Below are positions 35,388 to 43,266 of a stretch of DNA of 64,000 nucleotides, piece after piece. The stretch is from Streptomyces sp. NBC_00525. Lineage in GTDB: Bacteria; Actinomycetota; Actinomycetes; Streptomycetales; Streptomycetaceae. The stretch lies in contig NZ_CP107834.1 in NCBI RefSeq assembly GCF_036346595.1, positions 3,038,001 through 3,102,000 of the forward strand. Reading direction: 5' to 3'. A model generated the notes under the pieces. That model did no database searches. It worked only from the letters and a program-made list of their open reading frames with translations, and was not told the origin of the DNA. Both the position numbers and the translations under genes were made by a program. Within the stretch, counting starts at the first letter, position 1. Each line of letters starts with the position of its first letter.

Positions 35388-36432
35388 CGCGTCCGCTCCC
35401 CTTCTGCAGTACGGCTCCGGCCTGCTGTACGACTCCGGCCTGTGGTGCGGGCCCGGCGTGGGCCGGCACGGAGCGCGGTGCCGCTTCGTCGTCGCGGAAC
35501 ACCTCGGCGATGTGGTGGCGGCGCTGTTCCATCCGTACGAGGCCGAGTCCGAGGCCGGCGACGCTGTCGCGCACGAGGTCGTACGTCTCCTCGCCGGTCG
35601 CCTCGATCAGCAGGATGTGTCCGGCGCCGGGCAGTCCCTGGGTGTCCAGGCCGTCCTGCCCGAGGAGTTTGACGCCCGCCCCGGCGAGGGAACGCCGAAG
35701 GGCGTCCGTGCCGTCCGGGTGGTCGTCGCTGTCCGTGACCTCGACCGCGAGGGTCGTGGTGATCTGGGTGAAGTCACTGGTGGAGCTGGAGCGCAGAAGC
35801 GTGCCGCCGTTGATCACGACGACGTGGTCGCAGGTGCGTTCCAGCTCGCCGAGCAGGTGCGAGGTGACCAGGACGGAGATGCCGAAGTCGGTGTGGATGC
35901 GGCGGATGAGGCCGAGCATCTCGTCGCGTCCGACCGGGTCCAGACCGTTGGTCGGCTCGTCCAGCAGGACCAGCTGCGGATCGTGGACCAGTGCCTGGGC
36001 CAGCTTCACGCGCTGCTTCATGCCGGTCGAGTAGCCGCCGATGGGCCGGTAGCGCTCCTCGTACAGCCCCACATGGCGCAGGGTGTCGGCGGTGCGCTCG
36101 CGGGCGGCGGTCGGCGGCAGCCCCGACATGCGCGCCATGTGCACGACGAACTCGGTGGCCGAGACGTCGGGCGGCAGGCAGTCGTGCTCCGGCATGTAGC
36201 CGACCCGCTCGCGGATGGCGGCGCCACTCGTCGAGACGTCGAGCCCGAGCACCGCGGCCCGGCCCTCGGTGGCGGGGGACAGACCCAGCAGGATCTTGAT
36301 CAATGTGGACTTGCCGGCTCCGTTCGCACCGACCAGCCCGGTCACACCGGGGCCGATGTCCAGGGTGAGCCGGTCAAGCGCGGTCACACGGGGGAACCGC
36401 TTACTCAGACCTTCGGCAACAATGACATTCAC
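35377..36432 (-). CDS. ABC transporter ATP-binding protein
   Basis: A 351-aa ATPase. The GTG at 36432 (VNVIVAEGLSKRFPRV) is chosen because the ABC fold begins here; the open frame upstream to 36531 has no ABC homology. Walker A is GANGAGKST, signature YSTGMKQRVKLAQAL, Walker B LVLLDEPTNGLD and H-loop TSHLLGEL. The C-terminal 60 residues are Ala/Pro-rich. First gene of the four-gene ABC operon. Confidence 0.9.
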   Translation of the reverse strand: MNVIVAEGLSKRFPRVTALDRLTLDIGPGVTGLVGANGAGKSTLIKILLGLSPATEGRAAVLGLDVSTSGAAIRERVGYMPEHDCLPPDVSATEFVVHMARMSGLPPTAARERTADTLRHVGLYEERYRPIGGYSTGMKQRVKLAQALVHDPQLVLLDEPTNGLDPVGRDEMLGLIRRIHTDFGISVLVTSHLLGELERTCDHVVVINGGTLLRSSSTSDFTQITTTLAVEVTDSDDHPDGTDALRRSLAGAGVKLLGQDGLDTQGLPGAGHILLIEATGEETYDLVRDSVAGLGLGLVRMEQRRHHIAEVFRDDEAAPRSVPAHAGPAPQAGVVQQAGAVLQKGSGRDEH

Positions 36433-36582
36433 CCGACCGACGGTAGTGGCGCGGGCCACAGCAGTCGTCAGACCACACGGTTGGATCGGCATCAGCCTCG
36501 AGTTGTAGGGGACCCGTAAGGGCACCGTCACGAAGGACTACCCCAGCCCCGGAGCGAAGCGGCGATGGCCTGCGCGAAGGGG

Positions 36583-36591
36583 TTTTCCACA
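36583..36591 (+). promoter_or_regulatory. DnaA-box-like nonamer between divergent genes
   Basis: TTTTCCACA differs from TTATCCACA at one position. It lies in the gap between the divergent ABC operon and the hydrolase-SDR gene. Confidence 0.35.
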
Positions 36592-36688
36592 GGCTGCGCG
36601 ACCCCCTTGACGCGGCCGCCGGGCATTGCGAGATTCATCGGTGTCACGTTACGAGCACGTACCGCACACGGCAGGGACGGACGGTCGC

Positions 36689-38530
36689 ATGGCGTCACGA
36701 CGAAGGAATGAACGGCCCACGGGCACGGGCGGTTCCGGAGGGAACGGCGGCCCGCGTCTGCTCGACCTGCCGGGGGCGCGCGAACGCCGGGTGGCCACGG
36801 GCGGCATCGAGCTGTGCGTGGTCGAGCTGGGGGACGCCGCACGGCCGACGATCGTCCTCGTGCACGGGTATCCGGACAGCAAGGAGGTCTGGACGCAGGT
36901 CGCCGCGCGACTCGCCGGGCAGTGGCACGTGGTGCTGTACGACGTACGCGGGCACGGCCGTTCATCGGCGCCGAAGCCGTTGCGCGGCGGTTTCACGCTG
37001 GAGAAGCTGACCGACGACTTCCTGGCCGTGGCCGACGCGGTGAGCCCGGACCGCCCGGTGCATGTCGTCGGGCACGACTGGGGTTCGGTCCAGTCCTGGG
37101 AGTTCGCCACGGTGGACCGTACGAAGGGCCGCATCGCGTCCTTCACCTCGATGTCCGGCCCGTCCCTCGACCATTTCGGCCACTGGATCAAGCGGCGGGT
37201 GCACCGTCCCACCCCGCGCCGGGTCGGCCAGCTCCTCGGCCAGGGCGCCAAGTCCTGGTACGTGTACCTGCTGCACACCCCGGTCCTGCCCGAACTGGCC
37301 TGGCGGGGGCCGCTCGGCACCGTGTGGCCTGGCATTCTGGAGCGGCTGGAGAAGGTGCCTCCGGGTGACTACCCGACGCCCTCGCTGCCCGACGACGCTG
37401 CGCACGGGGCATGGCTCTACCGGGACAACGTGCGTACCCGGCTGCGCAGACCGCGCAGCGACGCCCATGCCCACGTCCCGGTGCAGTTGATCACGCCGAC
37501 CGGTGACGTGTTCCTCTCCGAGCAGCTCTACGACGAACTCGAATCGTGGGTGCCGCGGTTGACCCGGCGGGCACTCCCGGCCAAGCACTGGGTGCCGCGC
37601 ACCCGGCCGGACCAGCTGGCCGCCTGGATCGCGGAGTTCGCGACGACGGTCGAGTCCGCCGGGGAGACCGGCGCCCCGGCCAAGGCCCGGCCCCAGGGGG
37701 TGTACGCGGAGCGGTTCGGCGGCCAACTCGTGCTGGTGACGGGGGCCGCCGGCGGGATAGGGCGCGCCACGGCGCTGGCCTTCGCGGCGGCGGGCGCGCG
37801 GGTGGTGGCGGTCGACAAGGACGCCGAAGGGGCCGAACGGACGGCGGAGGCGGCCCGGTCGGCGGGGGCGCCCGAGGCGTGGGGAGAGGCGGTGGACGTG
37901 GGCGACGAGCAGGCCATGGAGAAGCTCGCCGCCAGGGTGGCCGACGCGTACGGCGTCGTGGACGTGCTGGTCAACAACGCCGGCATCGGGCTGTCCGGCC
38001 CGTTCCTGGAGACGACGTCCGAGGACTGGCGCAACGTCCTCGATGTGAATCTGTGGGGGGTCATCCACGGCTGTCGGCTCTTCGGCAAGCAGATGGCGGA
38101 GCGCGGCCAGGGCGGTCATATCGTCAACACCGCTTCTGCGGCGGCCTTCCAGCCGTCGCGCGCACTGCCCGCGTACAGCACGTCGAAGGCGGCCGTGCTG
38201 ATGCTCAGCGAGTGTCTGCGCGCCGAACTCGCCGAGAAGTCGATCGGGGTCAGCGCGATCTGCCCCGGCATCGTCAACACCGGCATCACGGCCACCGCGC
38301 GGTTCGTGGGAACGGACCAGGTGGAGGAGCAGCGGCTGCGCAAGCGGGCGAGCAAGCTGTACGGCGTCCGGAACTACCCGCCGGAGAAGGTCGCGGACGC
38401 GGTCCTGCGGTCGGTGGTGCGCAACCAGGCCGTCGTTCCCGTGACGCCGGAGTCCCACGCCGTACGGTTCCTGTCCCGCGTCGGGCCCGGCCTGCTGCGG
38501 GGTGTCGCCCGCCTGAAGCCGCCGCTGTAG
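36689..38530 (+). CDS. Alpha/beta hydrolase fused to short-chain dehydrogenase/reductase
   Basis: A 613-aa two-domain protein. Residues 40-315 form an alpha/beta hydrolase of the epoxide/haloalkane hydrolase type: VLVHGYPDSKEVW (oxyanion loop) and the nucleophile Asp130 in VVGHDWGS. Residues 335-613 are an SDR with TGAAGGIG (NAD(P) binding), NNAG, a catalytic Ser in NTASAAAFQ and Tyr496/Lys500 in YSTSK. Both active sites look complete. ATG 36689 is favoured; earlier in-frame starts exist with weak sites. The substrate is unknown, but an ester, epoxide or lipid-like compound is plausible. Confidence 0.9.
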   Translation: MASRRRNERPTGTGGSGGNGGPRLLDLPGARERRVATGGIELCVVELGDAARPTIVLVHGYPDSKEVWTQVAARLAGQWHVVLYDVRGHGRSSAPKPLRGGFTLEKLTDDFLAVADAVSPDRPVHVVGHDWGSVQSWEFATVDRTKGRIASFTSMSGPSLDHFGHWIKRRVHRPTPRRVGQLLGQGAKSWYVYLLHTPVLPELAWRGPLGTVWPGILERLEKVPPGDYPTPSLPDDAAHGAWLYRDNVRTRLRRPRSDAHAHVPVQLITPTGDVFLSEQLYDELESWVPRLTRRALPAKHWVPRTRPDQLAAWIAEFATTVESAGETGAPAKARPQGVYAERFGGQLVLVTGAAGGIGRATALAFAAAGARVVAVDKDAEGAERTAEAARSAGAPEAWGEAVDVGDEQAMEKLAARVADAYGVVDVLVNNAGIGLSGPFLETTSEDWRNVLDVNLWGVIHGCRLFGKQMAERGQGGHIVNTASAAAFQPSRALPAYSTSKAAVLMLSECLRAELAEKSIGVSAICPGIVNTGITATARFVGTDQVEEQRLRKRASKLYGVRNYPPEKVADAVLRSVVRNQAVVPVTPESHAVRFLSRVGPGLLRGVARLKPPL

Positions 38531-38568
38531 GCCGCCGGCGGCCGGGAAGGGGCAGGCTCGGGCTCGCA

Positions 38569-38622
38569 GTTGTCCACAGAATCGCCAACGAACCTGTGGA
38601 TAAGTCGAGTTGGCTGTGGATC
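38569..38622. promoter_or_regulatory. Second group of DnaA boxes, upstream of kptA
   Basis: Three nonamers in 54 bp: TTGTCCACA at 38569-38577 (perfect), TGTGGATAA at 38594-38602 (perfect, reverse) and TGTGGATCA at 38614-38622 (one mismatch, reverse). They lie between the hydrolase-SDR stop and kptA. Confidence 0.7.
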
Positions 38623-38710
38623 AAACCTCCGAGCGGGAATCGTTCCGGTGAAGCCGGGAAGAAGAGGAAATGCGGATGCGCCGGGGCGCCGCCGGGAGGA
38701 CGCTGAAGGG

Positions 38711-39253
38711 ATGGACGAAAGACGCACCGTCAAGGTGTCCAAGTACCTCTCCAAGCATCTGAGGCACCAGCCCGAACGGATCGGGATCACGCTCGACCCG
38801 CAGGGCTGGGTGCCGGTCGACGAGCTGCTGCGCGCGGCGGCCCGCCACCACTTCCCGATCAGCAGGTCGGAGCTGGACCATGTGGTCGCCTCCAACGACA
38901 AGCGGCGCTTCGCCGTCGAGGGCGACCGCATCCGGGCGAGCCAGGGGCACACCGTGGCCGTGGATCTGGGCCTGCCGCCGGCCGAACCGCCCGCGTACCT
39001 GTACCACGGCACCGTCGGCCGCTCCCTGGACGCGATCCGTGTGGAGGGGCTGCGCCCGATGAACCGCACCCATGTGCACCTCTCGCCCGACCGGGAGACC
39101 GCCACCCGCGTCGGGGCCCGGCGCGGCCGCCCCGTCGTGCTGTCGGTGGACGCGGGGGCGATGCACCGCGCCGGTCACACCTTCTGGGTCAGCGCCAACG
39201 GAGTGTGGCTCACCGCCGCCGTGCCCGCCGCGTTCCTGCGCCTGCCGGGCTGA
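38711..39253 (+). CDS. kptA: RNA 2'-phosphotransferase (Tpt1/KptA family)
   Basis: A 180-aa enzyme. It matches KptA/Tpt1 across its length: VKVSKYLSKHLRHQPE, GWVPVDELL, KRRFAVEGDRIRASQGHT, LYHGTVGRSLDAIRVEGL, RTHVHLSPDRETA and GRPVVLSVDAGAM. In yeast this enzyme removes the splice-junction 2'-phosphate from tRNA using NAD+. Bacteria lack that splicing route, so the role here may be in RNA repair or ADP-ribosylation of RNA/DNA ends. GGAGGA lies nine bases before the ATG. Confidence 0.93.
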   Translation: MDERRTVKVSKYLSKHLRHQPERIGITLDPQGWVPVDELLRAAARHHFPISRSELDHVVASNDKRRFAVEGDRIRASQGHTVAVDLGLPPAEPPAYLYHGTVGRSLDAIRVEGLRPMNRTHVHLSPDRETATRVGARRGRPVVLSVDAGAMHRAGHTFWVSANGVWLTAAVPAAFLRLPG

Positions 39254-39336
39254 GACGAGGGCCGGAGGCGGCACGGGCCAGAAGGCCACGTGCGCCCCGG
39301 ACGCGCCCCAGGGGAGGCCATCGCGCGCCCCGCCTC

Positions 39337-40287
39337 TCAGACGGCCAGTTGGGCCGCGCCCCGCGTCGCGATCTCCTCGAACAGCTTGTCGTCCGGCACC
39401 GCCGCGTCGAACCCCGGCCCGTCGACGGGAACCGGGGCATGGATGACGATCTCGGTGAATCCCAGTTCCGCATGCCGGCCCGCGAAGTCCACGAACGCGT
39501 CCACGGAGTCGAACGGCCGGTCCGCGCCCACCGCGAGACGCGAGTTGAACTCCGGCGTGAACCCCGTGAGCAGCACCTTGTCCAGCTCCGCCACGTCCCG
39601 CCCGGCTGCCGCGCAGGCCCGGCCCAGGCCGTCCATCTGACGCGCGAGGGCGTCGAGCGACTGCGCGCCGCTCCCCTCCTCGTACAGCTTCGGATCACCG
39701 GTGGTCACCCATGCCTGGCCGAGGCGCGCCGCGAGCGCGAGACCGCGCGGCCCGGTGGCGGCGACGGCGAAGGGCAGCCGGGGCCGCTGTGCACAGCCAG
39801 GCAGGTTCCGCGCCTCGGTGGCCGCGTAGAACTCGCCCTCGTACGACATTCCGGCCGGTTCGCGCAGCAGGCCGTCCAGCAGGGTGACGAACTCCCCGAA
39901 GCGGTCGGCCCGCTGCCGGGGCGTCCACGGCACCTCGTCGCTGCGAAGGAGCGTCGTCGCGTCGAACCCGTTGCCGCCCGCGCCGATGCCCAGCGTGATC
40001 CGCCCGCCCGAGATGTCGTCGAGCGTGATCAACTCCTTGGCCAGGGTGACCGGGTGGCGGAAGTTCGGCGAGGTGACGAGCGTGCCGAGGCGGAGGCGTT
40101 CGGTGGCGGCAGCGGCGGCGGTCAGTGTGGGCAGTGCGCCGAACCACGGGCCGTCCCGAAAGGCACGCCAGGACAGGTGGTCATAGGTGTAGGCGGCGTG
40201 GAAGCCCAGCTCCTCGGCGTGCCGCCAGCGCTCGCGGCCTCCCTGGTTCCAGCGGTGGATCGGCAGAATCACGGTGCTCAGTCGCAT
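39337..40287 (-). CDS. LLM-class F420-dependent oxidoreductase
   Basis: A 316-aa luciferase-like monooxygenase-family TIM barrel. It has the family pattern MRLSTVILPIHRW, AEELGFHAAYTYDHLSW, LRLGTLVTSPNFRHPVTLAKELITLDDISGGRITLGIGAG and AATGPRGLALAARLGQAW. Actinobacterial members of this group use coenzyme F420. It converges on kptA without a clear terminator. Substrate unknown. Confidence 0.9.
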   Translation of the reverse strand: MRLSTVILPIHRWNQGGRERWRHAEELGFHAAYTYDHLSWRAFRDGPWFGALPTLTAAAAATERLRLGTLVTSPNFRHPVTLAKELITLDDISGGRITLGIGAGGNGFDATTLLRSDEVPWTPRQRADRFGEFVTLLDGLLREPAGMSYEGEFYAATEARNLPGCAQRPRLPFAVAATGPRGLALAARLGQAWVTTGDPKLYEEGSGAQSLDALARQMDGLGRACAAAGRDVAELDKVLLTGFTPEFNSRLAVGADRPFDSVDAFVDFAGRHAELGFTEIVIHAPVPVDGPGFDAAVPDDKLFEEIATRGAAQLAV

Positions 40288-40500
40288 GGGGCGACCCTAC
40301 GAGGGGAGCGGAGCCGCCGCGCCGACAGGGCGGGCGAGGACGGTGGTGTCGCAGCGAGGGACGCACTTGTCGGCCCCCAAGCGCCCTCCCCCGACGGACG
40401 CTGTCATATGCGTCTGGAATGTTCGCCAGGTCAGGGGCGTGTGCTCTCAAATGTGCGCCCCTCCGCACGACCGTGCGACTGTGTACGCGAGAATGTACGG

Positions 40501-41367
40501 GTGACCACCGTTATCGAACAGTCCGCTCCTGCCGCTCCCCGGCTGATCGCCACGGATCTGGACGGCACCCTGCTGCGCGATGACAAGACCGTCTCGGACC
40601 GCACGGTCCGGGCTCTTGCCGCCGCCGAGGCAGCGGGGATCGAGGTCTTCTTCGTCACCGGACGCCCGGCCCGCTGGATGGACGTCGTCAGCGACCACGT
40701 CCACGGCCACGGTCTGGCGATCTGTGCCAACGGCGCCGCCGTCGCCGATCTGCACGCGGGCGGACGCCTGCTGAAGGTGCGGGGCCTGGAGCGGGCGACG
40801 GCCCTGGACGTCGTCCACACGCTGCGGGCCGCCGCTCCCGGCACCTCGTTCGCCGTCGAGCTGACCACCGGCATCCACTACGAGCCCGCCTACCCGCCCT
40901 TCTACCTCGACCCCGGCGCCACCGTCGCGGTCGCCGAGAAGCTGCTGCAGGAGGGGGCCGTGGGCGCCGGCGCGCCCGTGCTGAAGCTGCTGGCCCGGCA
41001 CGGCGAACTCGACCCGGACGCGTTCCTCTCCCTCGCCCGTGCGGCCGCCGGGGAACGGGCCACCTTCACCCGGTCCAGCCCCACCGCGCTCATCGAGATC
41101 AGCGGAGCCGGCGTCTCCAAGGCCAGCACCCTGGAGCTGTGCTGCGCCGAACGCGGCATCGCGGCCGCCGAGGTCGTGGCCTTCGGCGACATGCCCAATG
41201 ACGTGGAGATGCTGAGCTGGGCCGGCCGCTCGTACGCAATGGGCAACGCCCACCCGGCCGCCCTGGCGGCGGCCTCCGGCCGTACCGCCACCAACAACGA
41301 GGACGGCGTGGCCGTCGTCATCGAACGCATCCTGGCCGAACGCGCGGGGAACCTCACGGAGAGCTGA
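40501..41367 (+). CDS. HAD-superfamily (Cof-type) phosphatase
   Basis: A 288-aa protein from GTG 40501 (VTTVIEQSAPAAPRLIATDLDG). Motif [15 protein letters not shown], motif II FFVTGRPARW, the Lys in GVSKAST and motif IV GDMPNDVEML are all present. It resembles the serS-linked HAD protein in the same window, including the [12 protein letters not shown] start. The upstream frame is open to 39205 but overlaps the LLM gene and is not real. No ribosome site is seen before the GTG. Confidence 0.88.
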   Translation: MTTVIEQSAPAAPRLIATDLDGTLLRDDKTVSDRTVRALAAAEAAGIEVFFVTGRPARWMDVVSDHVHGHGLAICANGAAVADLHAGGRLLKVRGLERATALDVVHTLRAAAPGTSFAVELTTGIHYEPAYPPFYLDPGATVAVAEKLLQEGAVGAGAPVLKLLARHGELDPDAFLSLARAAAGERATFTRSSPTALIEISGAGVSKASTLELCCAERGIAAAEVVAFGDMPNDVEMLSWAGRSYAMGNAHPAALAAASGRTATNNEDGVAVVIERILAERAGNLTES

Positions 41368-41390
41368 GAGCAGGCCACGACGACGAAACA

Positions 41391-41443
41391 CGGCCCCCTC
41401 CGAGCGGGGCCCCCTCCGAGCGGGGCCTCCTCAGAGCGGGGCC
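41391..41443. repeat. Three 16-bp tandem repeats forming alternative hairpins
   Basis: Units CGGGGCCCCCTCCGAG-like lie at 41391-41404, 41405-41420 and 41421-41436, with a partial unit to 41443. Each GGCCCC/GGGGCC pair can form a hairpin, so this is probably the terminator between the convergent HAD and sensor kinase genes. The last units run into the kinase stop codon (41431-41433) and its final APL codons. Confidence 0.7.
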
Positions 41444-43188
41444 TGCCACACCACCGTCGTGCCGCCTCCGTCCTCCCCGATCCCCGGTCCGAACCAGCTG
41501 GCCCCGCCCAGCGACTCCGCCCGGCGGGCCAGATTGCGCAGTCCGCTGCGCCGCCCGCCCTCCGGCATGCCCACCCCGTCGTCGGCGACCGCGAGCCGTA
41601 CGGCGCCGCGCCCGTCGTCCAGCGTGACGGTCGCGTCGACGACCACCTCGATGCGCGCCGCTCCCGCGTGCCGGAAGGCGTTGGACAGCGCCTCCCGCAG
41701 TGCCGCGATCAGGTTCTTGCCGGTCAGCTCGCTGACCAGGGAATCGACCGCCCCGACGAAGCGGTGGGACGGCTTGAAGCCCAGCGGCACGGCCGCCATG
41801 TTGATCTCGCGCAGCACCCGCGTGCGCAGCCCGGACGGCGCCTCGGCCGGCTCCTGCTGGAGCGCGAAGATCGCGGTCCGGATCTCCTGAATGGTCACGT
41901 CCAGCTCGTCGACCGCCCGGCCGACGCCGGTCTGCACCTCCGGCACGTCCGACCGCCGCTGGGCGCTCTCCAGCATCATCCCGGTCGCGAACAGTCGCTG
42001 GATGACCAGATCGTGCAGGTCACGCGCGATCCGGTCGCGGTCCTCGTACACCGCGAGGCGCTCGCGGTCGCGCTGCGCCTCCGCCATCATCAGGGCGAGC
42101 GCGGCCTGCGAGGCGAACTGCGTGGCCAGCGTCCGTTCCGTCTCCGTGAAGGGCCGGGCACCTCTTGCGCGGGGTGTGGCGAGCGCGCCGAGCACCCGGC
42201 CGCCGCTGTGCAGCGGGAGCAGCATGTTCGGGCCGAAGGGGTCCGCGAGCCGGGTGATCATGCGGGTGTCGGTGGCCGAGTCGTCCACGAAGACCGCCTC
42301 TCCGCCCAGGAGCATCCCCACCACCGGGCTCTGGGCCGGGATGATCACGCCGAGCGAGTCGGTCGGGTCGTCCGCCGACACCGCGACGATCTCCAGACCC
42401 CCGTCCGCAGCGGGCAGCAGCACGATTCCGGCCGCTGCTCCCGCGAGGCGGCGGGCCTGCTCGGCGACCACCGTGAGCGCGTCGTCGGCGTCCCCGCCGG
42501 ACAGGAGGGCGGTCGTCACGGCCACCGAGCCGTCGATCCACCGCTCGCGCTGCCGGGCGGCCTCGTACAGCCGGGCGTTGCCGATGGCGATCCCGGCCTC
42601 CGTCGCCAGGACACGCACCAGATGCAGGTCGTAGTCGCTGAACTCGCCGCCGCCGTCCTTCTCGGCGAGATAGAGATTGCCGAAGATCTCCCCCTGCACC
42701 CTGATCGGTACGCCCAGGAAGGTCCGCATCTCGGGGTGGCCCGGCGGAAAGCCGGCGAACCTCGGATCGGTGGTCAGGTCCGCGAGGCGCAGGGGCCGGG
42801 GATCGTGGATGAGGGCGCCGAGCAGACCCCGGTGGCCGTCCGGCCTGTGCCCGATCTCGCGCGCCACCGAGTCGGAAACGCCGTGGGTGACGAAGTCGGA
42901 GAGCCCTTCGCCCTCCGCGTCCACCACGCCGATCGCGGCGTAGCGGGCATGGGCCAGTTCGGCCGCCGTCTCGCAGATCCGGTCGAGCGTGGAGTGCAGT
43001 TCGAGGCCGGTACCCACCGAACGCATGGCTTCCAGCAGGCGCGGCACACGGGCGGTCAGCTCGGTGGACAGCCCGCGCAGGCTCCGGGTCACCTCGGCCG
43101 TCTCCGCCGCGTCCACCGGTGCTTCCCCGTGGTCGGGAGGTTCCGCGTGAACGGGGGGCTCCGCGTGGTCGGGCTCCTCCTGTGCCAT
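41431..43188 (-). CDS. Sensor histidine kinase with two GAF domains (DevS-like)
   Basis: A 585-aa protein with no membrane helix. A charged N-terminus with EPP repeats precedes GAF 1 (about 65-205) and GAF 2 (about 220-370). The HisKA_3 dimerisation domain has the phospho-accepting His392 (ARDLHDLVIQRLF) and the HATPase carries EALSNAFRHAG and VADDGVGMPEGGRRSGL. The layout matches DevS/DosT-type kinases, whose GAF1 can bind heme. It lies 78 bp after cydCD on the same strand, so it may share transcription with the oxidase operon. No response regulator is adjacent. Confidence 0.88.
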   Translation of the reverse strand: MAQEEPDHAEPPVHAEPPDHGEAPVDAAETAEVTRSLRGLSTELTARVPRLLEAMRSVGTGLELHSTLDRICETAAELAHARYAAIGVVDAEGEGLSDFVTHGVSDSVAREIGHRPDGHRGLLGALIHDPRPLRLADLTTDPRFAGFPPGHPEMRTFLGVPIRVQGEIFGNLYLAEKDGGGEFSDYDLHLVRVLATEAGIAIGNARLYEAARQRERWIDGSVAVTTALLSGGDADDALTVVAEQARRLAGAAAGIVLLPAADGGLEIVAVSADDPTDSLGVIIPAQSPVVGMLLGGEAVFVDDSATDTRMITRLADPFGPNMLLPLHSGGRVLGALATPRARGARPFTETERTLATQFASQAALALMMAEAQRDRERLAVYEDRDRIARDLHDLVIQRLFATGMMLESAQRRSDVPEVQTGVGRAVDELDVTIQEIRTAIFALQQEPAEAPSGLRTRVLREINMAAVPLGFKPSHRFVGAVDSLVSELTGKNLIAALREALSNAFRHAGAARIEVVVDATVTLDDGRGAVRLAVADDGVGMPEGGRRSGLRNLARRAESLGGASWFGPGIGEDGGGTTVVWQAPL

Positions 43189-43266
43189 ACCCAGAGCGTA
43201 ATTAGTCCCATTTGTTGAGGAAAGTCGGACGCCTACCGCCAGAAGACCTACGGAGGCCGGCCCCGC

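Noticed and set aside
39205..40500. Upstream extension of the second HAD gene and plus-strand frame over the LLM gene
   Set aside because: The sequence is low-complexity Arg/Gly, overlaps the well-supported LLM oxidoreductase on the other strand, and homology starts only at the GTG at 40501.
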